Shown: one piece after another, positions 25,580 to 37,200 of the stretch
Layout of the letters: each line of letters begins with the position of its first letter
Position numbering within the stretch: the first letter of the stretch is position 1
NCBI RefSeq assembly: GCF_000069945.1
Contig: NC_010545.1
Coordinates: 2,170,001-2,234,000 of the forward strand
DNA from: Corynebacterium urealyticum DSM 7109
GTDB taxonomy: Bacteria > Actinomycetota > Actinomycetes > Mycobacteriales > Mycobacteriaceae
Reading direction: 5' to 3'
DNA: 64,000 nt
Notes under the pieces: model-generated
What the model was told of the DNA's origin: nothing
The model's input: the letters and a program-made list of their open reading frames with translations, nothing else
Databases searched by the model: none
Program-made: the position numbers and the translations under genes

Positions 25580-25665
25580 CTCGGTAGAACTCGGCGCAGC
25601 CGGGCAGAACCGGGGCGTTGCCGGACGGAATCGGGCGCTGCCGGGCAGAACCGGGCTCCGTCCGG
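25580..25665. repeat. Imperfect direct repeats before asd 3' end
   Basis: The unit GCCGGGCAGAACCGGG occurs at about 25601 and 25639, with degenerate versions (CTCGGTAGAACTCGG, GCCGGACGGAATCGGG) in between and before. The series has a period near 19 bp. It is non-coding and lies between the terminator and the asd stop codon. Confidence 0.6.
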
Positions 25666-25670
25666 TGGTG

Positions 25671-26714
<1,044 letters not shown>

Positions 26715-26761
26715 TCAGTCCTTAAAAGATTGTTTGAGAGAAATTCTTGTGGGCGTAGTGT

Positions 26762-27295
26762 TTAGCGGCCGGTTCCGGCGTAGACGGTGGCCTCTTCGTC
26801 GCCGCCCAGCTGGAAGCGGTCGTGCAGGGCGGTGACGGCCTTATCGACGTCGTGCTCGCGGATCAGCACGGAGATGCGGATTTCGGAGGTGGAGATCAGC
26901 TCGATGTTGACGTTCGCGTCACGCAGCGCCTCGGTGAAGTCGGCGGTCACACCCGGGTGGGACTTCATGCCGGCACCGACGAGGGAGACCTTGCCGACCT
27001 GGTCGTCGTACAGGACGTTCTGCCAGTCGCCGGACTCCTGCATGCCCTTGAGCAGCTTCACGGCGCGGGCGCCGTCCTCGCGAGGGCAGGTGAAGGTGAT
27101 GTCGGTGCGGTTGTCGTCCAGCTTGGAGACGTTCTGCAGCACCATGTCGATGTTGATCTCGGCGTCCGCGACGGCGCGGAAGATGCGGGCTGCCTCGCCC
27201 GGCGCGTCTGGGATTCCGACGACGGTGATCTTCGCCTCGGAGCGGTCGTGGGCAACGCCCGTGAGTACTGCTTCTTCCACTGGAATATCCTCCAT
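26762..27295 (-). CDS. lysC: Aspartate kinase beta subunit (in-frame internal start)
   Basis: In C. glutamicum and Bacillus the regulatory beta subunit is translated from an ATG inside lysC. The equivalent codon here is Met245 ([13 protein letters not shown]), giving a 177-residue protein made only of the two ACT domains. The purine-rich CCGGATCG just upstream is a weak ribosome-binding site. The assignment rests on the strict conservation of the [13 protein letters not shown] start with C. glutamicum. Confidence 0.7.
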   Translation of the reverse strand: MEDIPVEEAVLTGVAHDRSEAKITVVGIPDAPGEAARIFRAVADAEINIDMVLQNVSKLDDNRTDITFTCPREDGARAVKLLKGMQESGDWQNVLYDDQVGKVSLVGAGMKSHPGVTADFTEALRDANVNIELISTSEIRISVLIREHDVDKAVTALHDRFQLGGDEEATVYAGTGR

Positions 27296-28027
27296 CGATC
27301 CGGAAACTAGGGTGCCATTGTCGTTGCTGTATGAGGAGCGCACGCGCAGGGGGACGTCGAAGGCCCGGGCGTACTCCACGGAGCGGAGCATGAGGACCTT
27401 GGCGCCGACGGCTGCCATCTCCAGCATCTCCTCGAAGCTGATGTTATCCAGCTTCTTTGCATCGCTGACGATGCGTGGGTCGGCGGTGTAGACGCCGTCG
27501 ACGTCGGAGTAGATCTCGCAGACGTCTGCGTCCAGAGCCGCGGCGAGGGCGACGGCGGTGGCGTCCGAACCACCGCGGCCGAGGGTGGTGATGTCCTTCG
27601 TCTCGCGGTTCACGCCCTGGAAGCCTGCGACGATGCAGATCTTGCCCTCGTCGAGCGCCTCGCGGACGCGGCCTGGGGTGACCTCGACGATGCGTGCGTT
27701 GCCGTGGCGCTCGGTGGTGATCACGCCGGCCTGGGAGCCGGTGAAGCTCTGCGCGTCGGCGCCCAAGGATGCGATTGCCATGGCCACGAGGGCGTTGGAG
27801 ACGCGCTCACCGGCGGTGAGGAGCATGTCCATCTCGCGGGCCGGCGGCACGGGGTTGACCTGCTCGGCGAGGTCCAGGAGTTCATCGGTGGTGTCACCCA
27901 TGGCGGAGCAGACGACGACCACGTCGTTGCCTTGCTTTTTAGTGTCCACGATCCGTTCCGCCACGCTGCGGATGCGCTCTGCTGATTCCAGCGAGGAGCC
28001 GCCGTATTTTTGCACGATGAGTGCCAT
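26762..28027 (-). CDS. lysC: Aspartate kinase (alpha subunit)
   Basis: Catalyses the first step of the aspartate pathway. At 421 residues it has the same length as C. glutamicum LysC. The kinase domain begins [12 protein letters not shown] and includes [19 protein letters not shown] (about 147-165). Two ACT domains follow (from about residue 265), which bind lysine and threonine for concerted feedback inhibition; [36 protein letters not shown] is the second. An internal start produces the beta subunit, listed separately. Cotranscribed with asd. Confidence 0.97.
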   Translation of the reverse strand: MALIVQKYGGSSLESAERIRSVAERIVDTKKQGNDVVVVCSAMGDTTDELLDLAEQVNPVPPAREMDMLLTAGERVSNALVAMAIASLGADAQSFTGSQAGVITTERHGNARIVEVTPGRVREALDEGKICIVAGFQGVNRETKDITTLGRGGSDATAVALAAALDADVCEIYSDVDGVYTADPRIVSDAKKLDNISFEEMLEMAAVGAKVLMLRSVEYARAFDVPLRVRSSYSNDNGTLVSGSMEDIPVEEAVLTGVAHDRSEAKITVVGIPDAPGEAARIFRAVADAEINIDMVLQNVSKLDDNRTDITFTCPREDGARAVKLLKGMQESGDWQNVLYDDQVGKVSLVGAGMKSHPGVTADFTEALRDANVNIELISTSEIRISVLIREHDVDKAVTALHDRFQLGGDEEATVYAGTGR

Positions 28028-28192
28028 GTAGTTTTGGCCCGCCTTCCCGGATGCTCGGAGTTATTTGGGGTGGTTTTTCGTGTTGCCGTTGTGGGGCGTT
28101 TTACGTGTCACACAGATTACAGTAGGCGCAGGCGCGCCCCTATAGGAGGGCGTTCGCCGGGGGCAACCGGGCCTGGTTTAGGGTGGATTCCG

Positions 28193-29041
28193 ATGATGCA
28201 TAGCAACGCACTGGCGATTTTCTTCGGTCTCGCCTCCGCGCTCACGATCGCGTGGGGCACGGTGGTTCGGCACCGGGTCGCCGAGGATTCCGGTGGGACG
28301 GATACCTCTTCTGTGGTCGCGGCGATCACCCGTGTGCGGTGGTGGGCCGGGCTGGGCCTGTCCTTTTTGGGCTATGCCCTCCAGATCGTGGCGTTGGGCT
28401 TCGGCACCTTATTGGTGGTGCAGCCGATCCTGGTGCTCTCCCTGATGTTCACCCTGCCGCTCTCGGCGAAGCTTTCTGGGCGCCGGATTTCGAAATCGGA
28501 GACGGCGTGGGCGGCGCTGCTCACGGTCGCGGTGGCGGTGATCGTCGTCTTGGGCCGCCCGCAGGCCGGGGTGGCGCAGCCCTCCCTGCCGCGATGGCTG
28601 ACGGCGCTGGGCATCGGCGTGGTGATCTTCACGGTGATGTACCTGATTTCCCGGGGGCTGCGGCATGCGAACCGGGCGCTGATTTTGGGCTCGATCACCG
28701 GCGGGATCATGGGCTATGTGGCGGTGCTTTCCAAGGCCGTGACGGATATTTTCTCCCGCTCCGGGGTGCTGGATCTGCTGATCAGTTGGGAGCTGTGGGG
28801 GCTGATTGGTCTCGCAGTGATCGGCACGGCGGTGCAGCAGGCCTCTTTCAACGCGGGTCCGTTGAAGAACTCCCTGCCGGCGATGACGGTGGTGGAGCCG
28901 ATCTTCGCTTTCGCGCTGGGGTACACGATCCTGGGCGAGAAGTTCGACGTCTCCGGCTACGAGTGGATCTACATGGCCGCCGCGCTGATCATCATGATCG
29001 TGTCCACGGTGGTGCTCTCCCGAAAGACGATCACCGACTAG
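28193..29041 (+). CDS. DMT-superfamily (EamA-like) transporter
   Basis: An integral membrane protein of 282 residues with about ten helices and internal two-fold similarity typical of drug/metabolite transporters. The first half ends with LLTVAVAVIVVLG and the second with EWIYMAAALIIMIVSTVVLS, each being the last helix of a five-helix repeat. Many corynebacteria carry a homologue divergent from lysC. Substrate unknown. The start at 28193 follows TAGGGT (28179-28184) by 8 nt without a Shine-Dalgarno, so a leaderless mRNA is likely; upstream in-frame codons overlap the lysC start region and are rejected. Confidence 0.82.
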   Translation: MMHSNALAIFFGLASALTIAWGTVVRHRVAEDSGGTDTSSVVAAITRVRWWAGLGLSFLGYALQIVALGFGTLLVVQPILVLSLMFTLPLSAKLSGRRISKSETAWAALLTVAVAVIVVLGRPQAGVAQPSLPRWLTALGIGVVIFTVMYLISRGLRHANRALILGSITGGIMGYVAVLSKAVTDIFSRSGVLDLLISWELWGLIGLAVIGTAVQQASFNAGPLKNSLPAMTVVEPIFAFALGYTILGEKFDVSGYEWIYMAAALIIMIVSTVVLSRKTITD

Positions 29042-29143
29042 CCGGAACTCGCCACGCGGGCCGGGGTAGCTGGCATATCATCGTGAGTCGGGCTTGATTC
29101 AAAACCCCACCCACTGCCCTCGATTTTCCGGAGGAACCCCACC

Positions 29144-30919
29144 GTGAGCACTGCACCGTCCCAGAACAGCTCTTCTGACCAGGCCAAGCCGTGGCTGAAG
29201 TTCTATACGGAAGGGACCGCCCCGACCCTGGACTACGGGGATACCACCCTGGTCAGCATCTTCCGCGACGCGGTGCGTAAGTATGGCAAGCGGGATGCGA
29301 TGTGGTTCCTGGGCACGCAGATCACCTACAGCGAGTTCGGTGAGCTGGTGGATAAGGCCGCGGCCGTCCTGAAGGAAAACGGCGTGAAGCGGGGCGACCG
29401 GGTGGCCGTCGTCCTCCCGAACTGCCCGGCGAACCTGGTGGCGTTCTACGCGATCGTCTCCCTGGGGGCCACGGCGGTGTATCACAACCCGCTGTACACG
29501 GCGCACGAGCTGGAGGGTCCGTTCGCAGATCACGGCGCGAAGGTCGCGGTGTTCTGGGATAACACGGCCGATATTGCGCAGCACCTGGTGGACACCACCC
29601 CGCTGGAGAAGGTGTTCACGGTGAACATCACGAAGTCGATGCCGCTGCTGCAGCGGGTCGCGCTCTCCCTGCCGGTGCCGGCGCTGCGCAAGGCGAAGGC
29701 GAAGCTGACGGGTGGTCCGACTCAGTTCGAGGACTGGGACGCCGCCTTGGACGCGATGGCTCCGGGGTTGGGTCGCCGCGCGATTCAGGACGCCCTGCCG
29801 ACAGTGCGGCCGAAGTGCCCGGCGCTGATTCTGTACACCTCGGGCACGACCGGTTCGCCGAAGGGTGCGGTGCTGAGCCACCGGAATATCTGCGCGAACC
29901 TGATCCAGGGCAAGGCGTGGGTGCCGGGCCTGGGCGAGCAGGCTGATCCGGAGCGGATGCTGGCCGCGCTGCCGATGTTCCACGCTTATGGCATGACGAT
30001 GAACGGTGCGCTGGCGCCGCTGATCGGCGGGGAGTTGCTGCTGCTCCCGGCCCCGGAACCGGCCCTTTTGCAGCAGGTGATTAAGAAGAAGAAGCCGACC
30101 TGGGTGCCGGGCGTGCCGGCCCTGTACCAGGCGATCGTGAAGCTGGCGGAGGAGAAGGACCTCGACCTGTCCACGATGCGGAACTCTTTCTCGGGCGCCT
30201 CGGCGCTGCCGGTGGCGACGGTGGAGAACTGGGAGAAGCTCACCAATGGCCGCCTAGTGGAGGGCTATGGGCTGACCGAGACCTCGCCGATCGTGCTGGG
30301 TAATCCGATGAGCGCGGACCGCCGCCCGGGCTACGTCGGTGTTCCGTTCCCGGATACGGAGGCCCGCGTGGTGGATCAGGACGACCCCACGAAGGTGCTG
30401 GACTACGGCGAGGAGGGCGAGCTGGTGGTGCGTGGCCCGCAGGTTTTCGGCGGCTACCTGCACCAGGAGCAGCTCAACGAGAAGATCTTTGCCGATGGTT
30501 GGTTCCGCACGGGCGATATGGCCGTGATGGAGGCCGATGGCTTCGTGAAGATCGTCTCCCGCCTGAAGGAGATGATCGTCACCGGCGGCTTCAATGTGTA
30601 CCCCGCCGAGGTGGAGGAAGCGCTGCTGGAGCACCCGGAGGTCAAGGAGGCCGCCGTGGTGGGACTGGCGAAGGAGGACGGCTCCGAACGCGTGGTCGCT
30701 GCGGTGACGCTGGCGGAGGCAACGGAGGGCGAGGAGCACGAGCCGCGCCGCGTGGGCGAGAAGCTGCACGATTCGCTGCGCCAGCACTGCAAGAAGGTGC
30801 TGACGGGCTATAAGGTGCCGCGGGAGTTCTTCCACGTGGCAGCGCTGCCGGCCGACCAGATGGGCAAGGTGCGCCGCACGGAGATGCGCGCGATTCTGGA
30901 GGAGCTGGAGCGCCGCTAG
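29144..30919 (+). CDS. fadD: Long-chain fatty-acid-CoA ligase
   Basis: An ANL-superfamily adenylating enzyme of 591 residues. Motifs: YTSGTTGSPKGAVLSH (231-246, ATP-binding), VEGYGLTETSP, DGWFRTGDMA, and RLKEMIVTGGFNVYPAEVEEAL with the hinge region; a C-terminal lysine in QMGKVRRTEMR is the acyl-adenylation Lys. Fatty-acyl chains are the likely substrates by similarity to FadD proteins; chain-length preference cannot be read from the sequence. Start is GTG with GGAGG 10 nt upstream. It is preceded by the DMT transporter and followed by two secreted-protein genes, neither of which suggests a specific pathway. Confidence 0.9.
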   Translation: MSTAPSQNSSSDQAKPWLKFYTEGTAPTLDYGDTTLVSIFRDAVRKYGKRDAMWFLGTQITYSEFGELVDKAAAVLKENGVKRGDRVAVVLPNCPANLVAFYAIVSLGATAVYHNPLYTAHELEGPFADHGAKVAVFWDNTADIAQHLVDTTPLEKVFTVNITKSMPLLQRVALSLPVPALRKAKAKLTGGPTQFEDWDAALDAMAPGLGRRAIQDALPTVRPKCPALILYTSGTTGSPKGAVLSHRNICANLIQGKAWVPGLGEQADPERMLAALPMFHAYGMTMNGALAPLIGGELLLLPAPEPALLQQVIKKKKPTWVPGVPALYQAIVKLAEEKDLDLSTMRNSFSGASALPVATVENWEKLTNGRLVEGYGLTETSPIVLGNPMSADRRPGYVGVPFPDTEARVVDQDDPTKVLDYGEEGELVVRGPQVFGGYLHQEQLNEKIFADGWFRTGDMAVMEADGFVKIVSRLKEMIVTGGFNVYPAEVEEALLEHPEVKEAAVVGLAKEDGSERVVAAVTLAEATEGEEHEPRRVGEKLHDSLRQHCKKVLTGYKVPREFFHVAALPADQMGKVRRTEMRAILEELERR

Positions 30920-31080
30920 GTCGGACGCGACCGGTCACGCGGCCTAGGCGGGACTCGGCGCTGGTGCGCCGCGTTCCTGCTGGCCCCTCCGCTTCCCGGG
31001 CCCCAGTTCACAGGGGTGCACCCGCGGCGAAGCGGTTTTCTTTTCAACTGCAAAGCACTGCTAGTCTTCTCGGTAACTTT

Positions 31081-31129
31081 TGTGCGCCCACACCCCCAAG
31101 GGTTCATGCCCAGGGGCCGTAGGCGCACA
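31081..31129 (+). promoter_or_regulatory. Inverted repeat in the leader of the secreted-protein pair
   Basis: TGTGCGCC (31081-31088) and GGCGCACA (31122-31129) form a perfect 8-bp dyad with further CCCC/GGGG pairing inside the 33-nt loop. It lies about 40 nt upstream of the first secreted-protein gene. An RNA leader structure or operator are both possible. Confidence 0.35.
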
Positions 31130-31170
31130 GCATTAGCTACTGCTTCACCAATTTTCACGATGGAGTGTGA

Positions 31171-32607
31171 ATGAAGACTCGTTTCACGCTGGCCTCCGCC
31201 AGCTCCGCCACGGCACTCGCCCTGCTGCTCACCCCCGTGGCCATCGCCGAGGACGGCGTGCCCACGCCGGAGGGGGCCACCACCGGCGCGACCAACTCCG
31301 ACGAGGACGGCGCTGCGGGTGGCAACACGACCCCGGCGCCCCAGGAAGGCGCTGAAGACGAAGGTGCTGAGCAGGACTCCGAGAAGGACGCCACCCCGGC
31401 GGCCCCGCAAGTGCGGGACGTGGAACTGACGATCTCCTGCAAGGCGACCCCCAGCAAGGTCGCTGGTGTCCAGCATGTCGGCCCTGAGAAGGCAGCCTTC
31501 CAACTCACCGCCCCAGGCGAGGTAAAGACCGGGGAGGTCTTCTCCCTCGACCTGGACCTCGACCCGGTGGCGATGGACCTTCCCCTGCCCGCTGGGACCT
31601 TTGACAGCGCATCGCGGTTGAAGCTCGACTTCGCCCTTCCTGCTGGGGTGAGCTTCGTGGGTGCGGATATCGACGAGTCCGGCGCCAATATCAAGGGGCT
31701 GTCGGCCTTCACTGTGAACGAGCAGGGTTACCCGGACCCGACGGGCCGGATCCTGCGTTTCGCCAGCGCTGATAACCAGACCATTGGCAATAGCCCGAAT
31801 TCCTCGAAGAGCGCTGAGGGCGGGGTGACCTACAAGGCAGGCCAGAACAAGCTGGACCTGCGTTTCCCGAAGGTCAGCGCGAAGTTCCGCGCCACCTCCC
31901 CGGGCGAGAAGGCCTTCGGCGTGCGCACCGCCGGAAAGGCCGGCCAGTACGGCCAGGACGAGAACTTCCTCACCCTGCTCGGCAAGGTATCCGCACCTGT
32001 CCTCGGTACCGTGTGGGCTCCGGTCCAGTGTGCACCGCTGAGCGATAAGGCTGGCCCAGTGGACGCGTCGGCGGCATCCCTGCTGACCGTCAATGCCCTG
32101 CCGGGTGACGGGGAGGATGCGCTGAAGTACAGCTCCGTCGACGTCCAGATCACGGGCCCGAACACCGGCACTGTGAAGGAACGCGGCACCTACCGCGTCG
32201 AGCTGACCCCGAATGAGGGCGAGGCCAAGGACGTCAACGGCGTGCTGACCTTCACCGACAACGGCCGGGCCGTCATGAACGGCGAGAAGCTGCTCCAGGT
32301 CCCGGTGGTCCGCGGTGTGGCGGAGGCTGACCTGAGCTGGCTGCAGTCCGGCACGCACACCCTGGAGGCGCGTTTCCACCCGCAGCGCGACGACCTCAGC
32401 CTGGTGCTGGGCACCGGCAGCATCGACGTCGAGGTGGCAGCGGCCCCGGGCGAGACCGATGAGCAAGACAAGGGCAAGAAGCCGAATGGCTCGTCCTCGT
32501 CCTCCGAGGGCTCGAGCACGAAGGGCTTCTTCGGCGGCATCAAGGAGATCTTCGAGAAGATCTTCGGTTTCTTCGCGGAGTTCTTCCGCTCGATCTTCAC
32601 GTTCTAA
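31171..32607 (+). CDS. Secreted Ig-like protein, unknown function (first of tandem pair)
   Basis: A 478-residue exported protein. Signal peptide residues 1-27 (cleavage after AIA), an acidic Thr/Ala/Glu-rich linker, then a domain starting VELTISCKATPS with one early and one late cysteine (APVQCAPL), likely disulphide-linked. Residues about 325-430 form a bacterial Ig-like domain (VKERGTYRVELTPNEGEAKDVNGVLTF, LQSGTHTLEARFHP). A Ser-rich linker leads to an amphipathic, Phe-rich C-terminus (GFFGGIKEIFEKIFGFF) that could sit on a membrane or mycomembrane. No LPxTG. GGAG 5 nt before the ATG. The next gene is its paralogue, and no function is recognised. Confidence 0.75.
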   Translation: MKTRFTLASASSATALALLLTPVAIAEDGVPTPEGATTGATNSDEDGAAGGNTTPAPQEGAEDEGAEQDSEKDATPAAPQVRDVELTISCKATPSKVAGVQHVGPEKAAFQLTAPGEVKTGEVFSLDLDLDPVAMDLPLPAGTFDSASRLKLDFALPAGVSFVGADIDESGANIKGLSAFTVNEQGYPDPTGRILRFASADNQTIGNSPNSSKSAEGGVTYKAGQNKLDLRFPKVSAKFRATSPGEKAFGVRTAGKAGQYGQDENFLTLLGKVSAPVLGTVWAPVQCAPLSDKAGPVDASAASLLTVNALPGDGEDALKYSSVDVQITGPNTGTVKERGTYRVELTPNEGEAKDVNGVLTFTDNGRAVMNGEKLLQVPVVRGVAEADLSWLQSGTHTLEARFHPQRDDLSLVLGTGSIDVEVAAAPGETDEQDKGKKPNGSSSSSEGSSTKGFFGGIKEIFEKIFGFFAEFFRSIFTF

Positions 32608-32637
32608 CCGGAATCTTCAGCAGAAAGGCTTTCACCA

Positions 32638-34080
32638 ATGATGAACAAGAACAATGCTGGGTTTTCGGTTCACCGGACCGTGGGCACTCGGGGTGCCCGC
32701 CAGCTGATGGGCAGCGCGAGCGCGATCGCACTGGCCCTGGGGCTGGTCGTGGCCGCTCCGGCGCAGGCCGAGGAGGCTGTGGAGCAGGAGGCGGGCGCCT
32801 CCTCGGTGACCACAGCGGTCAAGCAGGTCAACCTGGAGTGCGTGGAGGATGCCGGCACTATCGGCGGAGTTATCGGGAACGCATCCCAGCTGACTCTCAC
32901 CCCCGACGTTGTGGACGTGAGCTATCCCGAGCGCGTGCAGCCAGGCGAGACCTTTACCGTCACCGTCCAGCCGGGTGAGATGGCTACCGGCGGCAAGGGC
33001 ACAGCGCGCATGAAGTACGACATCGCGCTGCCACAAGGCGTGGCGGTTTCCAACCTGCGCATCGTGGAGCCGGGCACGAACCTCAACGCCACTCCCCCCG
33101 CCGTGGTGCAGCGGGTCAACGCTGCCGGGCTGCCGGACGAGAACGGTGAATTCGCCCGCATCTGGGATGGGGCAAACTCCGTGAATAACGGCGGCAACGA
33201 GAACGATAACTGGAGCAATGGCGTCTTCGGTTTCGGACGGGTTGCTCGTGCGGGGCTTGCGGTTGATGCCAATCAGCAGTTCCGCCTGCCGAAGATCGCC
33301 TTCGACGTCACGGCGCCAGACACCCCGGGTGCGGCCATCCGCACCGGCTTGCGCGCTGCTGGGGAGGGCACTGGCCCTGCTGGCAAGAACAATAAGAACA
33401 ACGCTCTCTCCCTGGTTGCGAGCCAGAACGGCGCCCCGGGCACCGCTGTTGCCGTCTACTGCCACGCGGGCGATGCGGCGCGTGCCCTGACGAATACCGT
33501 GATCGCCCAGGCCACGCAGACCGAGCTCGCGCACACCCGCCCCGAGGTCGACCTGGAGGCGGATGCGGAGATCCTGCCGGGTGATGAGGTTCGCTTCACC
33601 GCGACGGTCACCTCCGCGGGCGAGAGCCTGCCCGAGGTGCCGGAGGGCGCTGCGGCGCCGAAGGTTGTGTTCTACTCCGGCGATGAGGTGATCGGCGAGG
33701 CCGAGGTCGATCCGGCTACTGGCAAGGCTGTGCTGGACTATGCGTTCGCGGCCCGCGGCAAGCACAAGGTTCGCGCGGAGTTCCAGGAGTTCGTGGCCAA
33801 GGAGTTCGACGGCACGGTGGCAGCGATCTGGGAGAAGTCCGAGTCTGCGCCGGTGACCGTCACGGTAAGTGCTTTCGGCTTCGATATTGATAACCCGGAA
33901 CCGAAAAAGCCGGAGGAGGATCAGGGCAACGCTGGTTCCCTGGGCTCCCTCACCCCGGGTGCGGAGGGTTCTTCTGGGGAGCTGCAGTGGTGGCACAAGC
34001 TGCTGATCGTGCTGGGTTCCCTGGGCGTGGTGTTCGGTATCGGCGCGCAGCTGGTGCAGTTCCTGCCGGGCCTGCGTTAG
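32638..34080 (+). CDS. Secreted Ig-like protein, unknown function (second of tandem pair)
   Basis: The 480-residue paralogue of the previous gene. It has a signal peptide (cleavage near AQA-EEA), a first domain opening VNLECVEDAGT with a matching second cysteine (AVYCHAGD), and an Ig-like domain from about residue 300 (VDLEADAEILPGDEVRFTATVTS). A Glu/Gly-rich linker precedes a C-terminal membrane helix (WWHKLLIVLGSLGVVFGIGAQLVQFL), so unlike its partner it is membrane-anchored at the C-terminus. The gap of 30 bp with AAAGG shows the two genes form an operon. A shared complex is plausible. Function unknown. Confidence 0.75.
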   Translation: MMNKNNAGFSVHRTVGTRGARQLMGSASAIALALGLVVAAPAQAEEAVEQEAGASSVTTAVKQVNLECVEDAGTIGGVIGNASQLTLTPDVVDVSYPERVQPGETFTVTVQPGEMATGGKGTARMKYDIALPQGVAVSNLRIVEPGTNLNATPPAVVQRVNAAGLPDENGEFARIWDGANSVNNGGNENDNWSNGVFGFGRVARAGLAVDANQQFRLPKIAFDVTAPDTPGAAIRTGLRAAGEGTGPAGKNNKNNALSLVASQNGAPGTAVAVYCHAGDAARALTNTVIAQATQTELAHTRPEVDLEADAEILPGDEVRFTATVTSAGESLPEVPEGAAAPKVVFYSGDEVIGEAEVDPATGKAVLDYAFAARGKHKVRAEFQEFVAKEFDGTVAAIWEKSESAPVTVTVSAFGFDIDNPEPKKPEEDQGNAGSLGSLTPGAEGSSGELQWWHKLLIVLGSLGVVFGIGAQLVQFLPGLR

Positions 34081-34118
34081 AAGGCAGCTAGCAGGCCGCC
34101 TTCTCACCAAAGACGAGA

Positions 34119-34160
34119 AAGGGGCGGGCTCAGCGTTATGTACTGAGCCCACCCCTTCTT
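34119..34160. terminator. Bidirectional terminator between secreted pair and pilus operon
   Basis: AAGGGGCGGGCTCAG (34119-34133) pairs with CTGAGCCCACCCCTT (34143-34157), one mismatch, with flanking A and T residues. The convergent tip-pilin gene ends at 34227. Confidence 0.88.
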
Positions 34161-34226
34161 TATGTGCCTAATCCCTAGGCCGGGGTGGCGCGATGCACGC
34201 GCCACTCTCCTGCCTGGGTTTGGCCT

Positions 34227-37200
34227 TTAGGCGGTCTTGCGGCGGCCGAACAGGAGGCCCGCCCCCGCGAGCGCGGCACCGATGAGCCCCACCAGACCCA
34301 CGCCGTAGCCGCCGGTCTTCGGCAGTTCACCCACCGTGACATTGGCAACCTTCATGAAGGTTCCTGTGCGTCCAGACGTTTCATCCTGGCCATACTCCAG
34401 GACGAACGAAGCGCCCTGTTTACCGGTCAGTTCAATCTTCTGCTTAACACCATCGAGTCCGATGCGGAAGGCGATGGGCTGCGGGAGCAGTGAGTAGCCG
34501 CCTGGCGCCTTGGTTTCGATCAAGACGTATTTGCCCTGATCCATCCGCACCGTGGACTCTTGCCCCGTTCGCCACACCGGCCCATCCCCGGTCGGTTTCG
34601 TGCCGGTGGAATCAGCGCGCCACACCTCAAAACTGGAGCCGCCCAGCGGTTCGCCGTTCTCGTCCACCTTCTCAACCCGGAAGTAGCCCTTCTCCGGATC
34701 CATTTGGTTCACAACAGAGCAGTTGACGATGCTATCGGCATCTACCTCCAGCTCGAAAGCGTCAGTGCTGTTCACGGGTGTTTTCACAATGACCTGCTTA
34801 GCCTCACCACCCTTGTTGGAGTGCGCGGTGCAGACAGCGTAAGCCTCAGTATCATCGGGCTGCTTGTTCCGCAGCAGACTGTGACCGTCCTGCTGCTTTT
34901 CAGAGATCCGAACCTTCGGCTTCTGGTCGGGGGCATCCGTCTCCAGGTTGAAGGTCAACCAGCCGCGCTTATCGGTCTTACCGTTCGTCTGGTCCACGCG
35001 CTCACCTTGAGGATCGAGCAGGTAGCTGCCCTCGGTCTGAGCAGTGAACTCCCAGCCTTCCAATTGTGGTTTATTTGGAGCCTTGCCGTCGGGCATTACA
35101 ACACTTTTCTGAAGACTCACGGTACCGACGCAGGAAGCGAGGGCGAGCTGCGAGAGCACCTTGTCCAAATCGCCGAAGGATTCCGCCAGGACGGAGGTGC
35201 CCCGACCAGAGATAATGTCACCCATTTCCGTCGCTGTGCGTTCATCAACCGCCCAGGTCTTCCAGTCTTGGTCGCCGAGATCCTTCCGCCGGTTATCCGG
35301 AAGGGGCTGCTTGGCAGGTGCGGTGTTGGAGGCCAGCACATCGCCGAGCCCCTGTCCCCACAACGTATCCTCTCGCAGCCCGAACACATCCATCGTCTGG
35401 GAATTCAACTGGTCGCGTACGAAGGTTGCATTTGGATCGGCGGTTCCCCACACCATGATCGCGTGCGCCGGGGACTTGTTATACATCGCCCGATAGCGAT
35501 CAAGATTGTTGTAGTCAGCGGTGGAGTCCTTAGCGATGGGCTCCTTAAAATCCTTCGGGATATTCACAAGTACCGGCTGGATGCGGGTTCCTTGATTCTT
35601 CACCTTGTCGGCGGCAACTCGTGCCCGGTTGACATCGGAGACATGGACAATACCGGCAGAGCCGTCATCGCCGCCACCGGGCTTATCCGAGTCGCTAAAA
35701 GTTGGGAAACCATCGGTCACGAAGTAAACAACATCGTATTTGTTGTTCTGGTTCTCGGAGTTGTACTCCTCAATTTCCTTGAGCGCTCCCTCCCAGTTCG
35801 TCGCGCCCTGCCCACGGCTTTGCAGCGTCGCAGGATCTTTCATATGGCGGCGATAGTTCTCAATGGCCTGAAGGACCCGCTTCTTCCCCTCGGGATCAGC
35901 AAGTGGCGTGCTCGCAACCTTGGCGTCGTTGAAACGCGTTCCCTGAGATGCGAAGTTATAGACACCGACCGACGTGGCTGTACCACTGAGCGCCTCAACA
36001 ATTCGACGGGCCGCGGTCGCTTCAGCATCAACACCGTTCTTGGCGATCACTGAGTTTGAGGCGTCCAATACGATCGCGATGTTCTGGCCACACCTAGGCG
36101 CAGGCTTCGGGTTTGCTACTTCAGGCTTATCCCAATCGCTAGGCGCGTCGATTTGGGAATTCTGGTAGACCTCATTGCCGTCTTTTGGGTAAACGTCGCG
36201 ACGGGCTGCGAGCGTAAAGTGGTCGGCTGGTTGGTTGCCTAAACTGTCGGGCTTGATCTCGCGGTCTGCATCAAAATTAACCAAAGCACAGACCGGGCGG
36301 TTATCGGGGTTAGGCACCGCCTTTGCGAACCTCACGTCGGCCGTATCGTTGAGCCCACTTGGGCTGAGCACCACATCAAAAGGTTCATTGATGCGTGTTA
36401 GCTGGCCTGTGGCAGGGTCTAGAAAACCAACAGCACGGACTTCACGGATCTGCCGCTTGGCATCGCTGCGCGGGAATATGCGGAAGCCGTTTACATCGCC
36501 CCGCGCAGTGAGCGGATTACAGACTGCCTGCGTCTGATTCGGATATTGGAAGTTGCTCGCCTTCTCGAAGTTGATCTTGAAGGTTCCAGGCCCGATGGGG
36601 GACTGGATACTGGAGTCGGTGACGGGGTTCGCCGGCCGGAAACCATAGGGCGACACAATCTCAATGGTGCTTCCTGCTTTTACCTTGAGATCGTCGCGCA
36701 GGGTAAAGCGCACACCGGCCCAGTTCTGGATGGGCGCTACGCCAGTGCTACCAGGCACGCCACTCGCTTTGTAGACAACAGCACCATCGGGTCCAGTGAT
36801 GCGCAGCGTCGAGGCCTTGGCGCCGTCGACGTCATAACCGTTTTTATCAGCTACCCACGCCTCGATTGCACCGCTCAGCGTCCCATCTTCGCCCAGCTTT
36901 CGGCTGAAGGTGACCGTAGGCTCCTGCCCTTGGGTTGCACGCATGGTGAACTGGCCATGAGTATCCGTGCCCGTCCATTCACGGTCTGGTTTCGTAACCG
37001 GTGGCGGCGTGGTGCCACCGCTCAAAGTGCCCTTCGGGGTAACGGACACCGACCCCTGCTCTCGTGGGTAGTTGAACTGGAGGCGTAGATCGAGCTTGTC
37101 GCCCTTCTTAAGGGTTGTATCAAGCCCACTGACGGTCCTTGAGAACGGCAGCTTTTGGGATGACGAAAAAGTTTCGGACTTCAACTGCGTGCCGTTATGC

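Noticed and set aside
31021..31045. Terminator after fadD (CCGC/GCGG followed by TTTTCTTTT)
   Set aside because: The stem is only about four base pairs, too weak to list as a terminator.
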